From assembly GCF_039537585.1 (NCBI RefSeq), contig NZ_BAABAU010000003.1, positions 124,001 to 188,000 on the forward strand: a DNA stretch of 64,000 nucleotides, written 5' to 3'. Source of the stretch: Frondihabitans peucedani (GTDB lineage: Bacteria > Actinomycetota > Actinomycetes > Actinomycetales > Microbacteriaceae). The translations under genes and the position numbers were made by a program. Positions 1 to 7,777 of the stretch are shown here, one piece after another. How positions within the stretch are numbered: position 1 is the stretch's first letter; each line of letters begins with the position of its first letter. The notes under the pieces are model-generated. The model searched no databases, was not told the DNA's origin, and saw only the letters and a program-made list of their open reading frames with translations.

Positions 1-202
1 CGCTCCGCTCGGCGAGGTCGAGCGTCGAGATGCCGACCGAGCAGCCGATCTCGAGGACCCGGCCGAGGCGCTCCTCCGGCAGAGACGCGAGCAGGATCCT
101 GCGCTTCCTGATCTCGTACCAGCGCCGCTCGAGCCCCCACGGGTCGCCCTTCCCCTCGTGCCGAGCGTCGAAGTGGGCTTCCGCGGCATCGAGGGCGATC
201 AT
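1..202 (-). CDS. Class I SAM-dependent methyltransferase, NodS-like (partial, N-terminal 67 residues)
   Basis: The gene runs off the left edge; only the N-terminus is present. The visible protein starts MIALDAAEAHFDARHEG, continues with a WGLERRWYEIRKRRILLASLP segment, and reaches EIGCSVGIST, the glycine-rich SAM-binding loop (motif I) of class I methyltransferases. The PWG-x-E-x-x-WYE-x-RK pattern just before motif I is typical of the NodS/small-molecule methyltransferase family. The ATG at 202 is preceded 7 nt upstream by a -10-like TACCGT and no Shine-Dalgarno sequence, so the mRNA is probably leaderless. It is divergent from the LCP gene. The substrate cannot be told; a role in cell-surface glycan modification would be only a guess from the neighbour. 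Confidence 0.8.
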   Translation of the reverse strand, partial: MIALDAAEAHFDARHEGKGDPWGLERRWYEIRKRRILLASLPEERLGRVLEIGCSVGISTLDLAERS

Positions 203-209
203 TCTGCCG

Positions 210-215
210 ACGGTA
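210..215 (-). promoter_or_regulatory. -10 element for leaderless methyltransferase gene
   Basis: TACCGT on the minus strand, 7 nt before the ATG at 202, fits the actinobacterial TANNNT -10. No clear -35 is seen. Confidence 0.4.
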
Positions 216-254
216 GACGCCCCTACCGGATGCGGGCCGCGAAGGCCAAGGGGA

Positions 255-282
255 TTGACAGATCGTCCCCCTGGATGAGAAT
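255..282 (+). promoter_or_regulatory. Candidate promoter of the LCP gene
   Basis: A perfect TTGACA (255-260) is followed after 16 nt by GAGAAT (277-282). The -35 is consensus; the -10 is poor. It lies about 80 nt before the LCP start at 362. Confidence 0.35.
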
Positions 283-361
283 CACGGGCCTCCGGGATGA
301 GAAACGCCCCCGCTCAGCTATTCTTCGGGTCGATCACTGTTTTCGATGATTGGGTTCCGGA

Positions 362-1843
362 ATGTCCGACACGCCCCGAACCCGCCTGCGGGTCCGTCCG
401 CGCCACGTCGTCCGCTGGATCGCCATCGTCGTGGTGCTGATCCTGGTCGCGACGATCGGCTACGCCGTCTACAACTACCAGCACTTCGTCTCCGGGGTGA
501 CGCACATCGACGCGCTGCCGGCGTCGACGAGCCAGGCGAAGACGAGCGGTGAGAACATCCTGCTCGTCGGAGACGACCACCGGCCGGCGAACGCGTCCGC
601 TGCGGAGCTGGCCGAGCTCGGAACGACGTCCGACGGCGGGGGCACCAACACCGACTCGATGCTGATCCTGCACATCCCCGACGGCGGCGGCAAGGCCACT
701 CTCATCTCACTGCCGCGCGACTCGTGGGTGTCGATCCCCGGCTACGGCATGGGCAAGCTGAACGCCGCGTTCGCCTACGGGAGCGCGAAGGGCGGCGACT
801 CGGGCGGGGCGAAGCTGCTCGTCGAGACGATCCAGAACCTCACCACCCTGCACATCGACCACTTCGTCCGGATCTCGATGGTCGGGTTCTACGACGTCGC
901 GAAGGCTCTCGGACCCCTGAAGGTGTGCCTCGTCGACGCGGTGGACGATTCGTACTCCACCTTCACGGCACCAGCAGGCGTCTCGACGCTCGACGCGCAG
1001 CAGGCCCTCGCATTCGTCCGGCAGCGGCACGGGCTGCCGAACGGCGACCTCGACCGCGAGGCCCGGCAGCGGTACTTCCTGAGCGCCGAGGCGAAGAACT
1101 TCCTGAAGCCGTCGACCCTGCTGAATCCGGGCCGGCTGAATGCCGCGCTCACAGCGGTCGGATCCGCCATCCAGACCGACAAGGGCCTGAACTGGCTGAC
1201 GCTCGCCACCCAGCTCAAGGACATCGCGGGTGGGAACCTCGACTCGACGACGATCCCGGTCTCCGGCACCCCGACGATCTACTCGGGCGGCACGGCCATC
1301 TCGATCGTGCAGGTCGACACGGCGAAGATGCCGGCCTTCGTGGCCGCGCTCGACGCCGCACCCGCGTCGACGAGCGGAAAGTCCACCGGCAGTGGCTCGG
1401 GCGCCGCCGCGTCCACCGTCACGCCGTCCCAGGTCAGCGTGACCGTCCTCAACGGCAGCGGGGTGGCGGGCGCCGCAGGAACCAGCACCGCGACCCTCGC
1501 GACCGCCGGCTTCACGACCTCGACGCCGTCGACCGTCAGCACCCGCGCGGCCAGCACGATCCAGTACCCGTCGTCGATGGCCGCGGAGGCGAGGACCCTC
1601 GCCGCCTATGTGCCAGGCGCGACGCTCGAGGCCGTGACCGGGGTGGCCGGGGTGACGCTCGTTCTCGGGACCGACGGGGCGACGGCGAAGGCGAAGCCGA
1701 GCACGGCAGGTTCGGGGTCGGGGTCGGGCTCGGGGTCTTCAGGCACCTCGGGGTCGTCCGGCTCGTCCGGCTCGTCCCGCTCTGGCAGCTCCCCCGCCGC
1801 CACGAAGACGGCCGCGACCGACGGGATCACCTGCGTCCACTAG
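362..1843 (+). CDS. LytR-CpsA-Psr (LCP) family cell-wall glycan ligase with LytR_C domain
   Basis: LCP proteins transfer undecaprenyl-linked glycopolymers to peptidoglycan at the outer face of the membrane. Predicted protein of 493 residues: short basic cytoplasmic N-terminus, one membrane helix (about 16-38), an LCP catalytic domain (about 65-225), and a LytR_C domain (about 350-425, VTVLNGSGVAG...). The LCP domain has NTDSMLILHI, SLPRDSWVSIPG and VRQRHGLPNGDLDREARQ, which carry the conserved Asp/Arg residues that bind pyrophosphate lipid substrates. The tail is Gly/Ser-rich low-complexity (about 445-480). I chose the ATG at 362; a TTG at 350 is an in-frame alternative with no better ribosome site. 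The family call is firm; the polymer attached is unknown. Confidence 0.9.
   Translation: MSDTPRTRLRVRPRHVVRWIAIVVVLILVATIGYAVYNYQHFVSGVTHIDALPASTSQAKTSGENILLVGDDHRPANASAAELAELGTTSDGGGTNTDSMLILHIPDGGGKATLISLPRDSWVSIPGYGMGKLNAAFAYGSAKGGDSGGAKLLVETIQNLTTLHIDHFVRISMVGFYDVAKALGPLKVCLVDAVDDSYSTFTAPAGVSTLDAQQALAFVRQRHGLPNGDLDREARQRYFLSAEAKNFLKPSTLLNPGRLNAALTAVGSAIQTDKGLNWLTLATQLKDIAGGNLDSTTIPVSGTPTIYSGGTAISIVQVDTAKMPAFVAALDAAPASTSGKSTGSGSGAAASTVTPSQVSVTVLNGSGVAGAAGTSTATLATAGFTTSTPSTVSTRAASTIQYPSSMAAEARTLAAYVPGATLEAVTGVAGVTLVLGTDGATAKAKPSTAGSGSGSGSGSSGTSGSSGSSGSSRSGSSPAATKTAATDGITCVH
1708..1795 (+). repeat. Gly/Ser-coding tandem low-complexity repeat at the LCP C-terminus
   Basis: Imperfect 6-9 bp units (ggctcg, gggtcg, ggctcgtcc) encode a run of Ser and Gly in the last 50 residues of the LCP protein. 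Probably a flexible tail; prone to length change. Confidence 0.6.
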
Positions 1844-1860
1844 CGCGTCGCTGCGCCAGT

Positions 1861-1894
1861 GCATGAAATCCTCGCCTCGCGCTCCGTTTCATGC
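1861..1894. terminator. Small inverted repeat between convergent LCP and VanZ genes
   Basis: GCATGAAA (1861-1868) and TTTCATGC (1887-1894) are perfect 8-bp inverted arms with an 18-nt spacer in the 45-bp convergent gap; the right arm covers the VanZ stop codon. The long loop makes it a weak terminator candidate. Confidence 0.3.
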
Positions 1895-2356
1895 CGATCG
1901 GGGCGCCTCCGCCGACGTTTCTCCTGCATTAGGCGTCCCACCGTGGCCTCGCGCCCGCGCGAGCGCCACGAGCGCCCCGCCGAGGAGCGCCCCGGCCGTG
2001 TTCGACGCAAGGTCTCCGGCCGAGGCGAGCCGGGCAGGCAGCAGCGTGTACTGCGCGAACTCGACCGAGAGGGAGAGGGTCAGCCCGAGGACGCCGGAGA
2101 CCCACCAGAGCGGACGCACGAACACCGACGCCAGGAGGGCGCCGAGCGGCGCGAAGAGCAGCACGTTCGCCGCGGTCTGCACGAAGTCGTAGTCGACGAA
2201 GGCCGGGAGCCCGAGGCCGTGCCAGCGGAGGAGCGTGTGCTGGAGTGTTCCGTCGATAGGCGCGTCGACGCGCGAGGGCCAGAGCGTGACCAGCAGGATC
2301 AGCACCACCGCCACCCCGACGGCGACCCACTCGGTGCGCCGCAGTCGTCTCTCCAC
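1889..2356 (-). CDS. VanZ family membrane protein
   Basis: Small integral membrane protein of the VanZ-like superfamily (155 residues). The segment VAVGVAVVLILLVTLWP is the first helix; NVLLFAPLGALLASV and SVEFAQYTLLPARLASAGDL follow, the latter resembling the E-x-x-Q...R-x-x-D/S-x-x-D core of VanZ proteins. VanZ of enterococci gives low teicoplanin resistance; most chromosomal relatives have no known function and there is no vanA/vanS neighbourhood here. A longer frame reaches back through tRNA-Ala and must be non-coding there. The GTG at 2356 is supported by a TACGGT -10 exactly 6 nt upstream, the same leaderless geometry as many other genes in the window. Confidence 0.8.
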   Translation of the reverse strand: MERRLRRTEWVAVGVAVVLILLVTLWPSRVDAPIDGTLQHTLLRWHGLGLPAFVDYDFVQTAANVLLFAPLGALLASVFVRPLWWVSGVLGLTLSLSVEFAQYTLLPARLASAGDLASNTAGALLGGALVALARARGHGGTPNAGETSAEAPRSA

Positions 2357-2362
2357 CCGACG

Positions 2363-2368
2363 ACCGTA
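2363..2368 (-). promoter_or_regulatory. -10 element for leaderless VanZ gene
   Basis: TACGGT on the minus strand ends 6 nt before the GTG at 2356, which fixes that start. No -35 consensus. Confidence 0.45.
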
Positions 2369-2409
2369 GCGGACTGGCTCCGACAAACCTGACCCTGAGA
2401 AGACGAAAT

Positions 2410-2431
2410 GGCCCCTTCCGTGGAAGGAGCC
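2410..2431 (-). terminator. Intrinsic terminator of tRNA-Ala
   Basis: On the minus strand GGCTCCTTCC and GGAAGGGGCC (one mismatch) form a 10-bp stem with a 2-nt apparent loop (4 nt in practice), followed by ATTTCGTCTTCT. It lies about 40 nt downstream of the tRNA 3' end. Confidence 0.6.
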
Positions 2432-2435
2432 ATCG

Positions 2436-2470
2436 TGTCGTACTCGGGTGATTCTTGTCGTACTCGGGTG
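2436..2470. repeat. Tandem direct repeat next to the tRNA-Ala 3' end
   Basis: TGTCGTACTCGGGTG occurs at 2436-2450 and 2456-2470, period 20. The second copy touches the last two bases of the tRNA. It may be a trailer duplication; no integrase or element boundary is nearby. Confidence 0.6.
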
Positions 2471-2541
2471 GATCTGAGGGGACTCGAACCCCTGACCCCC
2501 TGCATGCCATGCAGGTGCGCTACCAGCTGCGCCACAGACCC
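2469..2541 (-). tRNA. tRNA-Ala (anticodon GGC)
   Basis: Complete 73-nt cloverleaf without encoded CCA. Acceptor strands GGGTCTG and CAGATCC pair with one G-U, discriminator A. The anticodon arm is CCTGC-ATGGCAT-GCAGG, so the anticodon is GGC and alanine codon GCC (very frequent here) is read. The T arm has GGTTCGAGTCC. Confidence 0.96.
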
Positions 2542-2694
2542 AGATTGGATCGACTCGAAGTGAATCGACCCGAACAGGATTTCTCCTGATTCGATGTTGT
2601 TCCTCGCGGAGCAACCTGTAAATCGTACTACAGAAATCGACGCGTCAAGAACACGCAGCGCGGCAGGCGGGCACGGAGAGCTGCGCGCGCAGGA

Positions 2695-3072
2695 TCACGC
2701 CTCCTGCGACGTCGTCTCGAGCTCGAGGGCGATGGCGGGGCAGTCGCTCCAGAGGCGCTCGAGCGAGTAGAACTGGCGGTCTTCGTCGTGGAACACGTGC
2801 ACGACGATGTCGCCGAAGTCGAGGAGCACCCAGCGGCCCTCGGAGCGGCCCTCGCGACGGAGCGGCTTGACGCCCGCCTCTATCATCTTGTCTTCGATCT
2901 CGCCGGCGATGGCGATCACGTTCCGCTCGTTGCGGCCGGAGGCCAGCAGGAAGATGTCGGTGAGGGCGAGGGGCTCGGAGACGTCGAGGGCGACCAAGTC
3001 TTCGGCCTGCTTCGAGTCGGCGGCGCGGGCGGCGAGCTGAAGCAGCTCGATGGCACGGGGAGTGGCTGTCAC
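2695..3072 (-). CDS. rsfS: Ribosome silencing factor RsfS
   Basis: RsfS (formerly IojAP) binds L14 on the large ribosomal subunit and blocks joining to the 30S subunit in slow growth. The 125-residue protein has the family pattern: KQAEDLVALDVSEPLALTDIFLLASGRNERNVIAIAGEI, then GRSEGRWVLLDFGDIVVHVFHDEDRQFYSLERLW. Length is normal. The GTG start at 3072 has AAGGAA 6 nt upstream. It is the last gene of the run small membrane protein - nadD - 468-aa membrane protein - rsfS; the nadD/rsfS association is common in bacteria. A copy of the window-wide GCAGGATC motif overlaps its stop codon. Confidence 0.95.
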   Translation of the reverse strand: MTATPRAIELLQLAARAADSKQAEDLVALDVSEPLALTDIFLLASGRNERNVIAIAGEIEDKMIEAGVKPLRREGRSEGRWVLLDFGDIVVHVFHDEDRQFYSLERLWSDCPAIALELETTSQEA

Positions 3073-3138
3073 GGATTCCTTTTGTGGAAAGACGAATGAG
3101 CTCGCGGCGCGGCCGGGAGCGAGGAGAAGAGCTGGGAA

Positions 3139-4545
3139 CTACAGGACGTGGGTCGCGAAACCCGCGATGACGAGTCCAACGATAACAAGAATGACCGCGC
3201 CGCCAAAGATGCCAGCGATGATCGGCAGGCGATTGGTCTTGGGCTTGCCCGCCGTCAGGACCACCGCGCGCGTCGAGGTGTTGGCGCTCACGGCCCGGCT
3301 CGCCCGCACCGGGGTCGCGTCGGAGTCGGGCTGCTCGCGGTCGCCCTCCTCGAGCATCCGGTCGATGTCGGAGCCGTCGATGCGCTGGGCGTGGTGCGAT
3401 CCCGTGGCCGCGAGGCTCCGCGGCAGGTCGATCGAGCCGGTGATGATGACCTCGCCCGTGGCGTTCAGGGCCCCGGTGACGTCGGGCAGCTGGTCGTTGC
3501 CGATAATGAGCGCGTTGTGCTGGCCGGTCGAGGTGATCGAGCCGAAGTGGGCTCCGACACTCTCGACCGTGTCGTCGTCGAGGTCGGCCTGCGTCGACCA
3601 GTGGCCGGTCGGCGGCACGTAGCCGCTCGGCTCCGGCACGGACGCCGGGATCTGCGGCTGACGCGGAGCCGACGGCGCCGCAGCGGCAGGCGCGGGAGCG
3701 GCAGCAGCCGGCGCAGCAGCAGCAGGCGCAGCAGCAGCAGGCGCAGCCGTGGCGGGCGCAGGATCAGCCGACCGCACCTCGCCCGTATTACCGGCGGCGG
3801 GCTCCGCCTCGGGCGTCGGAGCCGACCCGAGCGAGAAGGGGAAGACGGTGGGCGTCGAGGACGGCGCCGGGGTCGACGACGCGATCCGCTCGGCCACGCC
3901 CGCATCGGCCTCGTCGAGCTTCGGCGCGGCACCGTGGCGGCGCGGTCCCGGCGCTGGTTCCGCGTCGTCGGCGGTAGAGGCCCGGACGCCGGACACACTG
4001 TCGTTCGAAGGCGCCTCAGCCGAGGGCGCCTCGGCCGCAATCGGAGCGGAGTCCCGGCCGGCGGAGACCGGCATCGGGAGCCCGGCATCCGCGGCCGTCT
4101 CGACGTCGTCACCATCGCTGTCGTCGTCCGAAGCGGGGGCCGCGGGCGAGGGGGCACTCGTGCGCGGCGCCTCTCGCGGAGGGACCGGCGTCGTGGCTCG
4201 ACCGTTCTCGATGTCGGCGACGTGGCTCAGGGCCTCGGAGAGGTCGCGCTCGTGCTCGGGCTTCGGTGCGCGGAGCGGGACGGGATCGGCGGGCGCCGGC
4301 GCCGAGGCCTCGCGGAGGGCGCGGAGTTCGCGGCGCGTCGGGGTGTGGGCTGATCCTGGAGCCTGGACCGAGGCGGGGGCGCTCGAGACTGGTGCGGGCG
4401 ACGGCGACGTGACGGGCATGGCCGAGGGGACGGGGCTGCCGGAGATCACCGAGATGCTCCCGGTGACGGCTTCGCCGGCTTCGCGGGCCCGCTCGAGCTC
4501 GCGCACCTGACGTCTGGTGAGGGGCGGCTGGCCGTTGGAACTCAT
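3139..4545 (-). CDS. Uncharacterised tail-anchored membrane protein between nadD and rsfS
   Basis: I do not recognise a named family. The 468-residue protein starts at the ATG at 4545, overlapping the nadD stop by 4 nt (ATGA), so it is translationally coupled to nadD. The N-terminus has a basic helix [16 protein letters not shown], echoed by [13 protein letters not shown] about 70 residues on. A long Pro/Ala/Glu-rich disordered middle (about 90-330) includes an Ala-rich tract. A better-folded stretch (about 350-430, [26 protein letters not shown]) precedes a single C-terminal helix, [21 protein letters not shown]. This looks like a cytoplasmic domain tethered to the membrane by its C-terminus. 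Function unknown. Confidence 0.75.
   Translation of the reverse strand: MSSNGQPPLTRRQVRELERAREAGEAVTGSISVISGSPVPSAMPVTSPSPAPVSSAPASVQAPGSAHTPTRRELRALREASAPAPADPVPLRAPKPEHERDLSEALSHVADIENGRATTPVPPREAPRTSAPSPAAPASDDDSDGDDVETAADAGLPMPVSAGRDSAPIAAEAPSAEAPSNDSVSGVRASTADDAEPAPGPRRHGAAPKLDEADAGVAERIASSTPAPSSTPTVFPFSLGSAPTPEAEPAAGNTGEVRSADPAPATAAPAAAAPAAAAPAAAAPAPAAAAPSAPRQPQIPASVPEPSGYVPPTGHWSTQADLDDDTVESVGAHFGSITSTGQHNALIIGNDQLPDVTGALNATGEVIITGSIDLPRSLAATGSHHAQRIDGSDIDRMLEEGDREQPDSDATPVRASRAVSANTSTRAVVLTAGKPKTNRLPIIAGIFGGAVILVIVGLVIAGFATHVL
3690..3752. repeat. Ala-coding trinucleotide/15-mer repeat
   Basis: Imperfect tandem copies of GCAGCAGCAGGCGCA inside the 468-aa membrane protein gene encode the AAAAP tract. 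Length variation between strains would stay in frame. Confidence 0.6.
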
Positions 4546-5273
4546 TGGATCTCCGATACGCGGTCGCTTCCGACCGGTGCTGCTGGTTCTGCCGACGCTG
4601 GTTCGTCGGCCACCGACACTGGTTGGTCTACCGATACTGGCTCTTCTACCGGCGCTGTCTCGTCTCGGGAGGCGGGGCCCCGGTAGAGGTGGTGCTTGGA
4701 GATGTACTGGACCACTCCGTCGGGCACGAGGTACCAGACGGGGGATCCGCGGCCGACGCGACTGCGACAGTCGGTGGACGAGATCGCCAGTGCGGGGACT
4801 TCGAGCAAGCTTACTTCGCTCTCGGGGAGACCGCTGACGCTGAGGTCGTGTCCTGGCCGGGAGACCGCTACGAAGTGGGCGAGATCCCACAGCTGCTGGA
4901 CGTCCTTCCAGTCGAGGATCTGCGCGACCGCGTCGGCCCCGGTGATGAAGAAGAGGTCGGCGTCGGGCCGTTCGCTCCGGATGTCGCGGAGGGTGTCGAT
5001 GGTGTACGTAACGCCCTCGCGGTCGATGTCGACGCGACTCACGGTGAACATCGGGTTCGAGGCCGTCGCGATGACGGTCATCAGATAGCGGTGCTCGCCC
5101 GAGGTGACCGTGTTCTTCATGTACGGCTGGCCCGTCGGCACGAAGATGACCTCGTCGAGGTCGAACTGGGTCGAGACCTCGCTCGCCGCCACGAGGTGAC
5201 CGTGGTGGATGGGATCGAAGGTGCCGCCCATCACGCCGATGCGAGGGCGCCTCGGGGAGGCGGTTGTCGTCAC
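4542..5273 (-). CDS. nadD: Nicotinate-nucleotide adenylyltransferase NadD
   Basis: NadD joins nicotinate mononucleotide and ATP to form deamido-NAD in NAD synthesis. The 243-residue protein has [20 protein letters not shown] (the nucleotidyltransferase HxGH motif) near the N-terminus and [16 protein letters not shown] at the position of the ISSTxIR motif, with Asp-Cys where many homologues have x-Ile. The core ends near residue 200; a Pro/Val/Glu-rich tail of about 45 residues is extra. The start taken is GTG at 5273; the ATG of MGGTF at 5231 would cut the first strand and is unlikely. It overlaps the downstream membrane gene by 4 nt. Confidence 0.93.
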   Translation of the reverse strand: MTTTASPRRPRIGVMGGTFDPIHHGHLVAASEVSTQFDLDEVIFVPTGQPYMKNTVTSGEHRYLMTVIATASNPMFTVSRVDIDREGVTYTIDTLRDIRSERPDADLFFITGADAVAQILDWKDVQQLWDLAHFVAVSRPGHDLSVSGLPESEVSLLEVPALAISSTDCRSRVGRGSPVWYLVPDGVVQYISKHHLYRGPASRDETAPVEEPVSVDQPVSVADEPASAEPAAPVGSDRVSEIQ

Positions 5274-5293
5274 TGACTCGGCCACGTCGTCGA

Positions 5294-5521
5294 CTAGTCG
5301 GTCAGTTCGTGACCGAACTCGTCGATGGGCTGCTCGCGCTGGATCGGGACCTCGGGGTCGAGATTGCGGTTCGCGACGTTCTTGTAGCTGAAGACCACGA
5401 AGCCCAGGATCGTGAAGACCGCCGCCGAGATCAGGGCGATGACGGGCGCCGGCGCGAAGGTGGGAGCGAGGCTCTCTTCGGCGGCGGTGAGGGTGGTGGC
5501 GAGGGCCGTGACCATCAGCAT
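5294..5521 (-). CDS. Small single-span membrane protein, unknown
   Basis: A 75-residue protein with an N-terminal outside/signal-like segment ([14 protein letters not shown]), one long membrane helix [21 protein letters not shown], and a charged tail ending EFGHELTD. No family recognised. The ATG at 5521 has CGGAGAA 4-5 nt upstream; a second ATG two codons later is possible. It lies 20 bp before nadD and probably starts that transcription unit, because a TAGACT -10 lies 33 nt upstream and is followed by a short leader. Confidence 0.7.
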   Translation of the reverse strand: MLMVTALATTLTAAEESLAPTFAPAPVIALISAAVFTILGFVVFSYKNVANRNLDPEVPIQREQPIDEFGHELTD

Positions 5522-5554
5522 GGGTTCTCCGTTTCAGCGCGGTGCGACTCGTCG

Positions 5555-5560
5555 AGTCTA
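5555..5560 (-). promoter_or_regulatory. -10 element upstream of the nadD operon
   Basis: TAGACT on the minus strand, 33 nt before the ATG at 5521, inside the 54-bp gap after proA. Leader with a ribosome site follows. No -35 recognised. Confidence 0.35.
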
Positions 5561-5575
5561 GCCTCGCGAGGCTGA

Positions 5576-6865
5576 CTACCCGCGCACCTGACCGGCACCC
5601 CGGACGATCCACTTCGTGCTCGTGAGCTCCGGCAGGCCCATGGGGCCCCGGGCGTGCAGCTTCTGCGTCGAGATGCCGACCTCGGCGCCGAAGCCGAACT
5701 CGCCGCCGTCCGTGAAGCGCGTGGAGGCGTTCACCATCACGACGGCGCTGTCGACCTCGGCCAGGAAGCGCTCGGTGGAGCGCACGTCGTTGCTGATGAT
5801 CGACTCGGTGTGGCGGGTGGAGTAGCGGCGGATGTGGTCGAGGGCCGCGTCGAGGTCGTCGACGATCCGGACCGAGATGTCGAGCGACATGTACTCGGTC
5901 GACCAGTCGTCGTCGGTCGCGGGGACCGCGTCGGCGAACAGGGCGCGGGTGGCCTCGTCGGCGTGGATCGTCACGCCGGCGCCGCGCAGGTCGGCGAGGA
6001 CCGACGGCAGGATGCGGTCGGCTGCGGACCGGTGGACCAGCAGCGTCTCGAGGGCGTTGCAGACGCTCGGCCGCTGCACCTTCGCGTTGTGGACGATGTC
6101 GACGGCCCAGCCCTCGTCGGCCGACTCGTCGACGAAGACGTGGACGACCCCGGCGCCGGTCTCGATCACCGGGACCTTCGACTCCCGCACGACCGTGTCG
6201 ATCAGCTGGGCGCTCCCCCTCGGGATGAGCACGTCGACGAGACCGCGGGCGCGCATCAGCTCTGTGGCGCCACGACGGCCGAACTCGTCGATGGTCTGCA
6301 CGGCGTCTCGCGGGAGCCCGACGCTCTCGAGCGCCTCCTGCAGCACGCGGACCAGCACGCGGTTGGTGTCTTCGGCCGCGCTCCCGCCGCGGAGGACGAC
6401 GGCGTTGCCGCTCTTGAGCGCCAATGCCGCGATGTCGACGGTGACGTTCGGCCTCGCCTCGTAGATGGCGCCGACGACGCCGAACGGCACGCGCACCTGG
6501 GTCAGCTGGAGGCCGTTCGGCAGGACCTTGCCGCGGAGCACCTCGCCCACCGGGTCGACCAGGGAGGCGATGAGCTCGGTCGCCGTGGCGAGCCCCTCGA
6601 GGCGCGACTCGTCGAGTCGGAGCCGGTCGACGAGCCCCGCGGCGAGGCCGTTCTCACGACCGCGGTCGAGGTCGACGGCGTTCGCCCGGATGATCTCCGC
6701 CGTGTTCGAGCGCACGGCGTCGGCGATCGCGAGGAGTCCGCGGTTCTTGACGTCGGCGGTGACCGTCGAGAGCGCCCGCGAGGCGGTCTTCGCCCGCTCG
6801 AGCGTGGCGACGAGCGCAGGATCGAGGGTCTCGGACTCGAGCCCTCGGGCTTCGGTGATCGACAT
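5576..6865 (-). CDS. proA: Glutamate-5-semialdehyde dehydrogenase (gamma-glutamyl phosphate reductase)
   Basis: ProA reduces gamma-glutamyl phosphate with NADPH in proline synthesis, acting directly after ProB. The 429-residue protein is full length and has [21 protein letters not shown], the [15 protein letters not shown] cofactor region, and the catalytic cysteine C269 in [14 protein letters not shown]. It lies 72 bp behind proB on the same strand. A TACACT -10 sits exactly 6 nt before its ATG, so besides read-through from proB it probably has its own leaderless promoter. Confidence 0.97.
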   Translation of the reverse strand: MSITEARGLESETLDPALVATLERAKTASRALSTVTADVKNRGLLAIADAVRSNTAEIIRANAVDLDRGRENGLAAGLVDRLRLDESRLEGLATATELIASLVDPVGEVLRGKVLPNGLQLTQVRVPFGVVGAIYEARPNVTVDIAALALKSGNAVVLRGGSAAEDTNRVLVRVLQEALESVGLPRDAVQTIDEFGRRGATELMRARGLVDVLIPRGSAQLIDTVVRESKVPVIETGAGVVHVFVDESADEGWAVDIVHNAKVQRPSVCNALETLLVHRSAADRILPSVLADLRGAGVTIHADEATRALFADAVPATDDDWSTEYMSLDISVRIVDDLDAALDHIRRYSTRHTESIISNDVRSTERFLAEVDSAVVMVNASTRFTDGGEFGFGAEVGISTQKLHARGPMGLPELTSTKWIVRGAGQVRG

Positions 6866-6871
6866 GCGACG

Positions 6872-6877
6872 AGTGTA
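6872..6877 (-). promoter_or_regulatory. -10 (and possible -35) for leaderless proA
   Basis: TACACT on the minus strand ends 6 nt before the proA ATG. A TTCCGG 17 nt further upstream may serve as -35. Confidence 0.45.
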
Positions 6878-6937
6878 ACCGCGGCCTCCGACGGCCGGAA
6901 CGGCCGGGGAACGACAGGAGGAGAGGCCCGGGGAGCG

Positions 6938-7777
6938 TCAGCCGTCGAGCGACGGTCGCGCCTCGAACCAGGTGCCGATCTCGGCCCCGTCGAGGGCCTC
7001 GGCGACGAGAGGCGTGGAGGTCACGAGGACGGGCGTCCCCGCACCCGCGGCGAGCCGGGCCGCGGCGACCTTCGTGCCCGCTCCCCCGGTGCCGACGCCG
7101 GCCGATCCTGCGTCGCCGAAGGTCACGCCGGCCAGGTCGTCGCCGAACGGGACCTCGGCGATCTTGATCGCGCCCTCTTCGTGCGGCGGCCTCGTGTAGA
7201 GGGCGTCGACGTCCGACAGCAGCACGAGCAGGTCGGCCTCGACGAGCTCCGACACGAGCGCTGCGAGGCGGTCGTTGTCGCCGAAGCGGATCTCGTGGGT
7301 GGCGACGGTGTCGTTCTCGTTGACGATCGGCAGGATGCGCAGTTTCAGCAGGCGCTCCATCGCGCGCTGGGCGTTCGACCGGTGCGTCGGGTTGTCGATG
7401 TCGCTCGCGGTGAGGAGCACCTGCCCGGCGACGACGTCGTAGCGGCGGAGGCTCTCCTGGTAGCGGTAGATGAGGATGTTCTGCCCGACGGCCGCTGCGG
7501 CCTGCTGCGTGGCGAGGTCGGTGGGCCGGGAGTCGAGCCGGAGGAAGGGCATCCCCGTGGCGATTGCGCCGGACGACACCAGGATCACCTCGGAGCCGCG
7601 ACCGTAGGCGGCCGCCAGCGCGTCCACGAGCGGCTCGATCTGGCCCGCGTTGCCGCCGGAGATCGACGAGGAGCCGACCTTGACGACGATCCTGCGCGCC
7701 CTCGGCACGTCGGAGCGCGACCGGACGCGGCCGAGCGGCGCGGCGTCGGCGGGCAGGCGGGCCTCGGCGCTGGTCAC
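6938..7777 (-). CDS. proB: Glutamate 5-kinase, short form without PUA domain
   Basis: ProB phosphorylates glutamate with ATP, the first and usually feedback-controlled step of proline synthesis. The amino-acid-kinase fold is clear: [15 protein letters not shown] near the N-terminus, [10 protein letters not shown], and [23 protein letters not shown]. At 279 residues it lacks the C-terminal PUA domain of the roughly 370-residue E. coli enzyme; short forms are known. The start ATG overlaps the obgE stop by 4 nt (ATGA), so translation is coupled to obgE. Confidence 0.96.
   Translation of the reverse strand: MTSAEARLPADAAPLGRVRSRSDVPRARRIVVKVGSSSISGGNAGQIEPLVDALAAAYGRGSEVILVSSGAIATGMPFLRLDSRPTDLATQQAAAAVGQNILIYRYQESLRRYDVVAGQVLLTASDIDNPTHRSNAQRAMERLLKLRILPIVNENDTVATHEIRFGDNDRLAALVSELVEADLLVLLSDVDALYTRPPHEEGAIKIAEVPFGDDLAGVTFGDAGSAGVGTGGAGTKVAAARLAAGAGTPVLVTSTPLVAEALDGAEIGTWFEARPSLDG

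Noticed and set aside
2436-2470. Phage attachment site at tRNA-Ala
   Set aside because: No integrase, no phage genes and both copies are 5 bp apart, so nothing is integrated between them.
2357-2614. N-terminal extension of the VanZ frame to 2614
   Set aside because: It would run through tRNA-Ala and its terminator; the GTG at 2356 with a -10 6 nt upstream is better.
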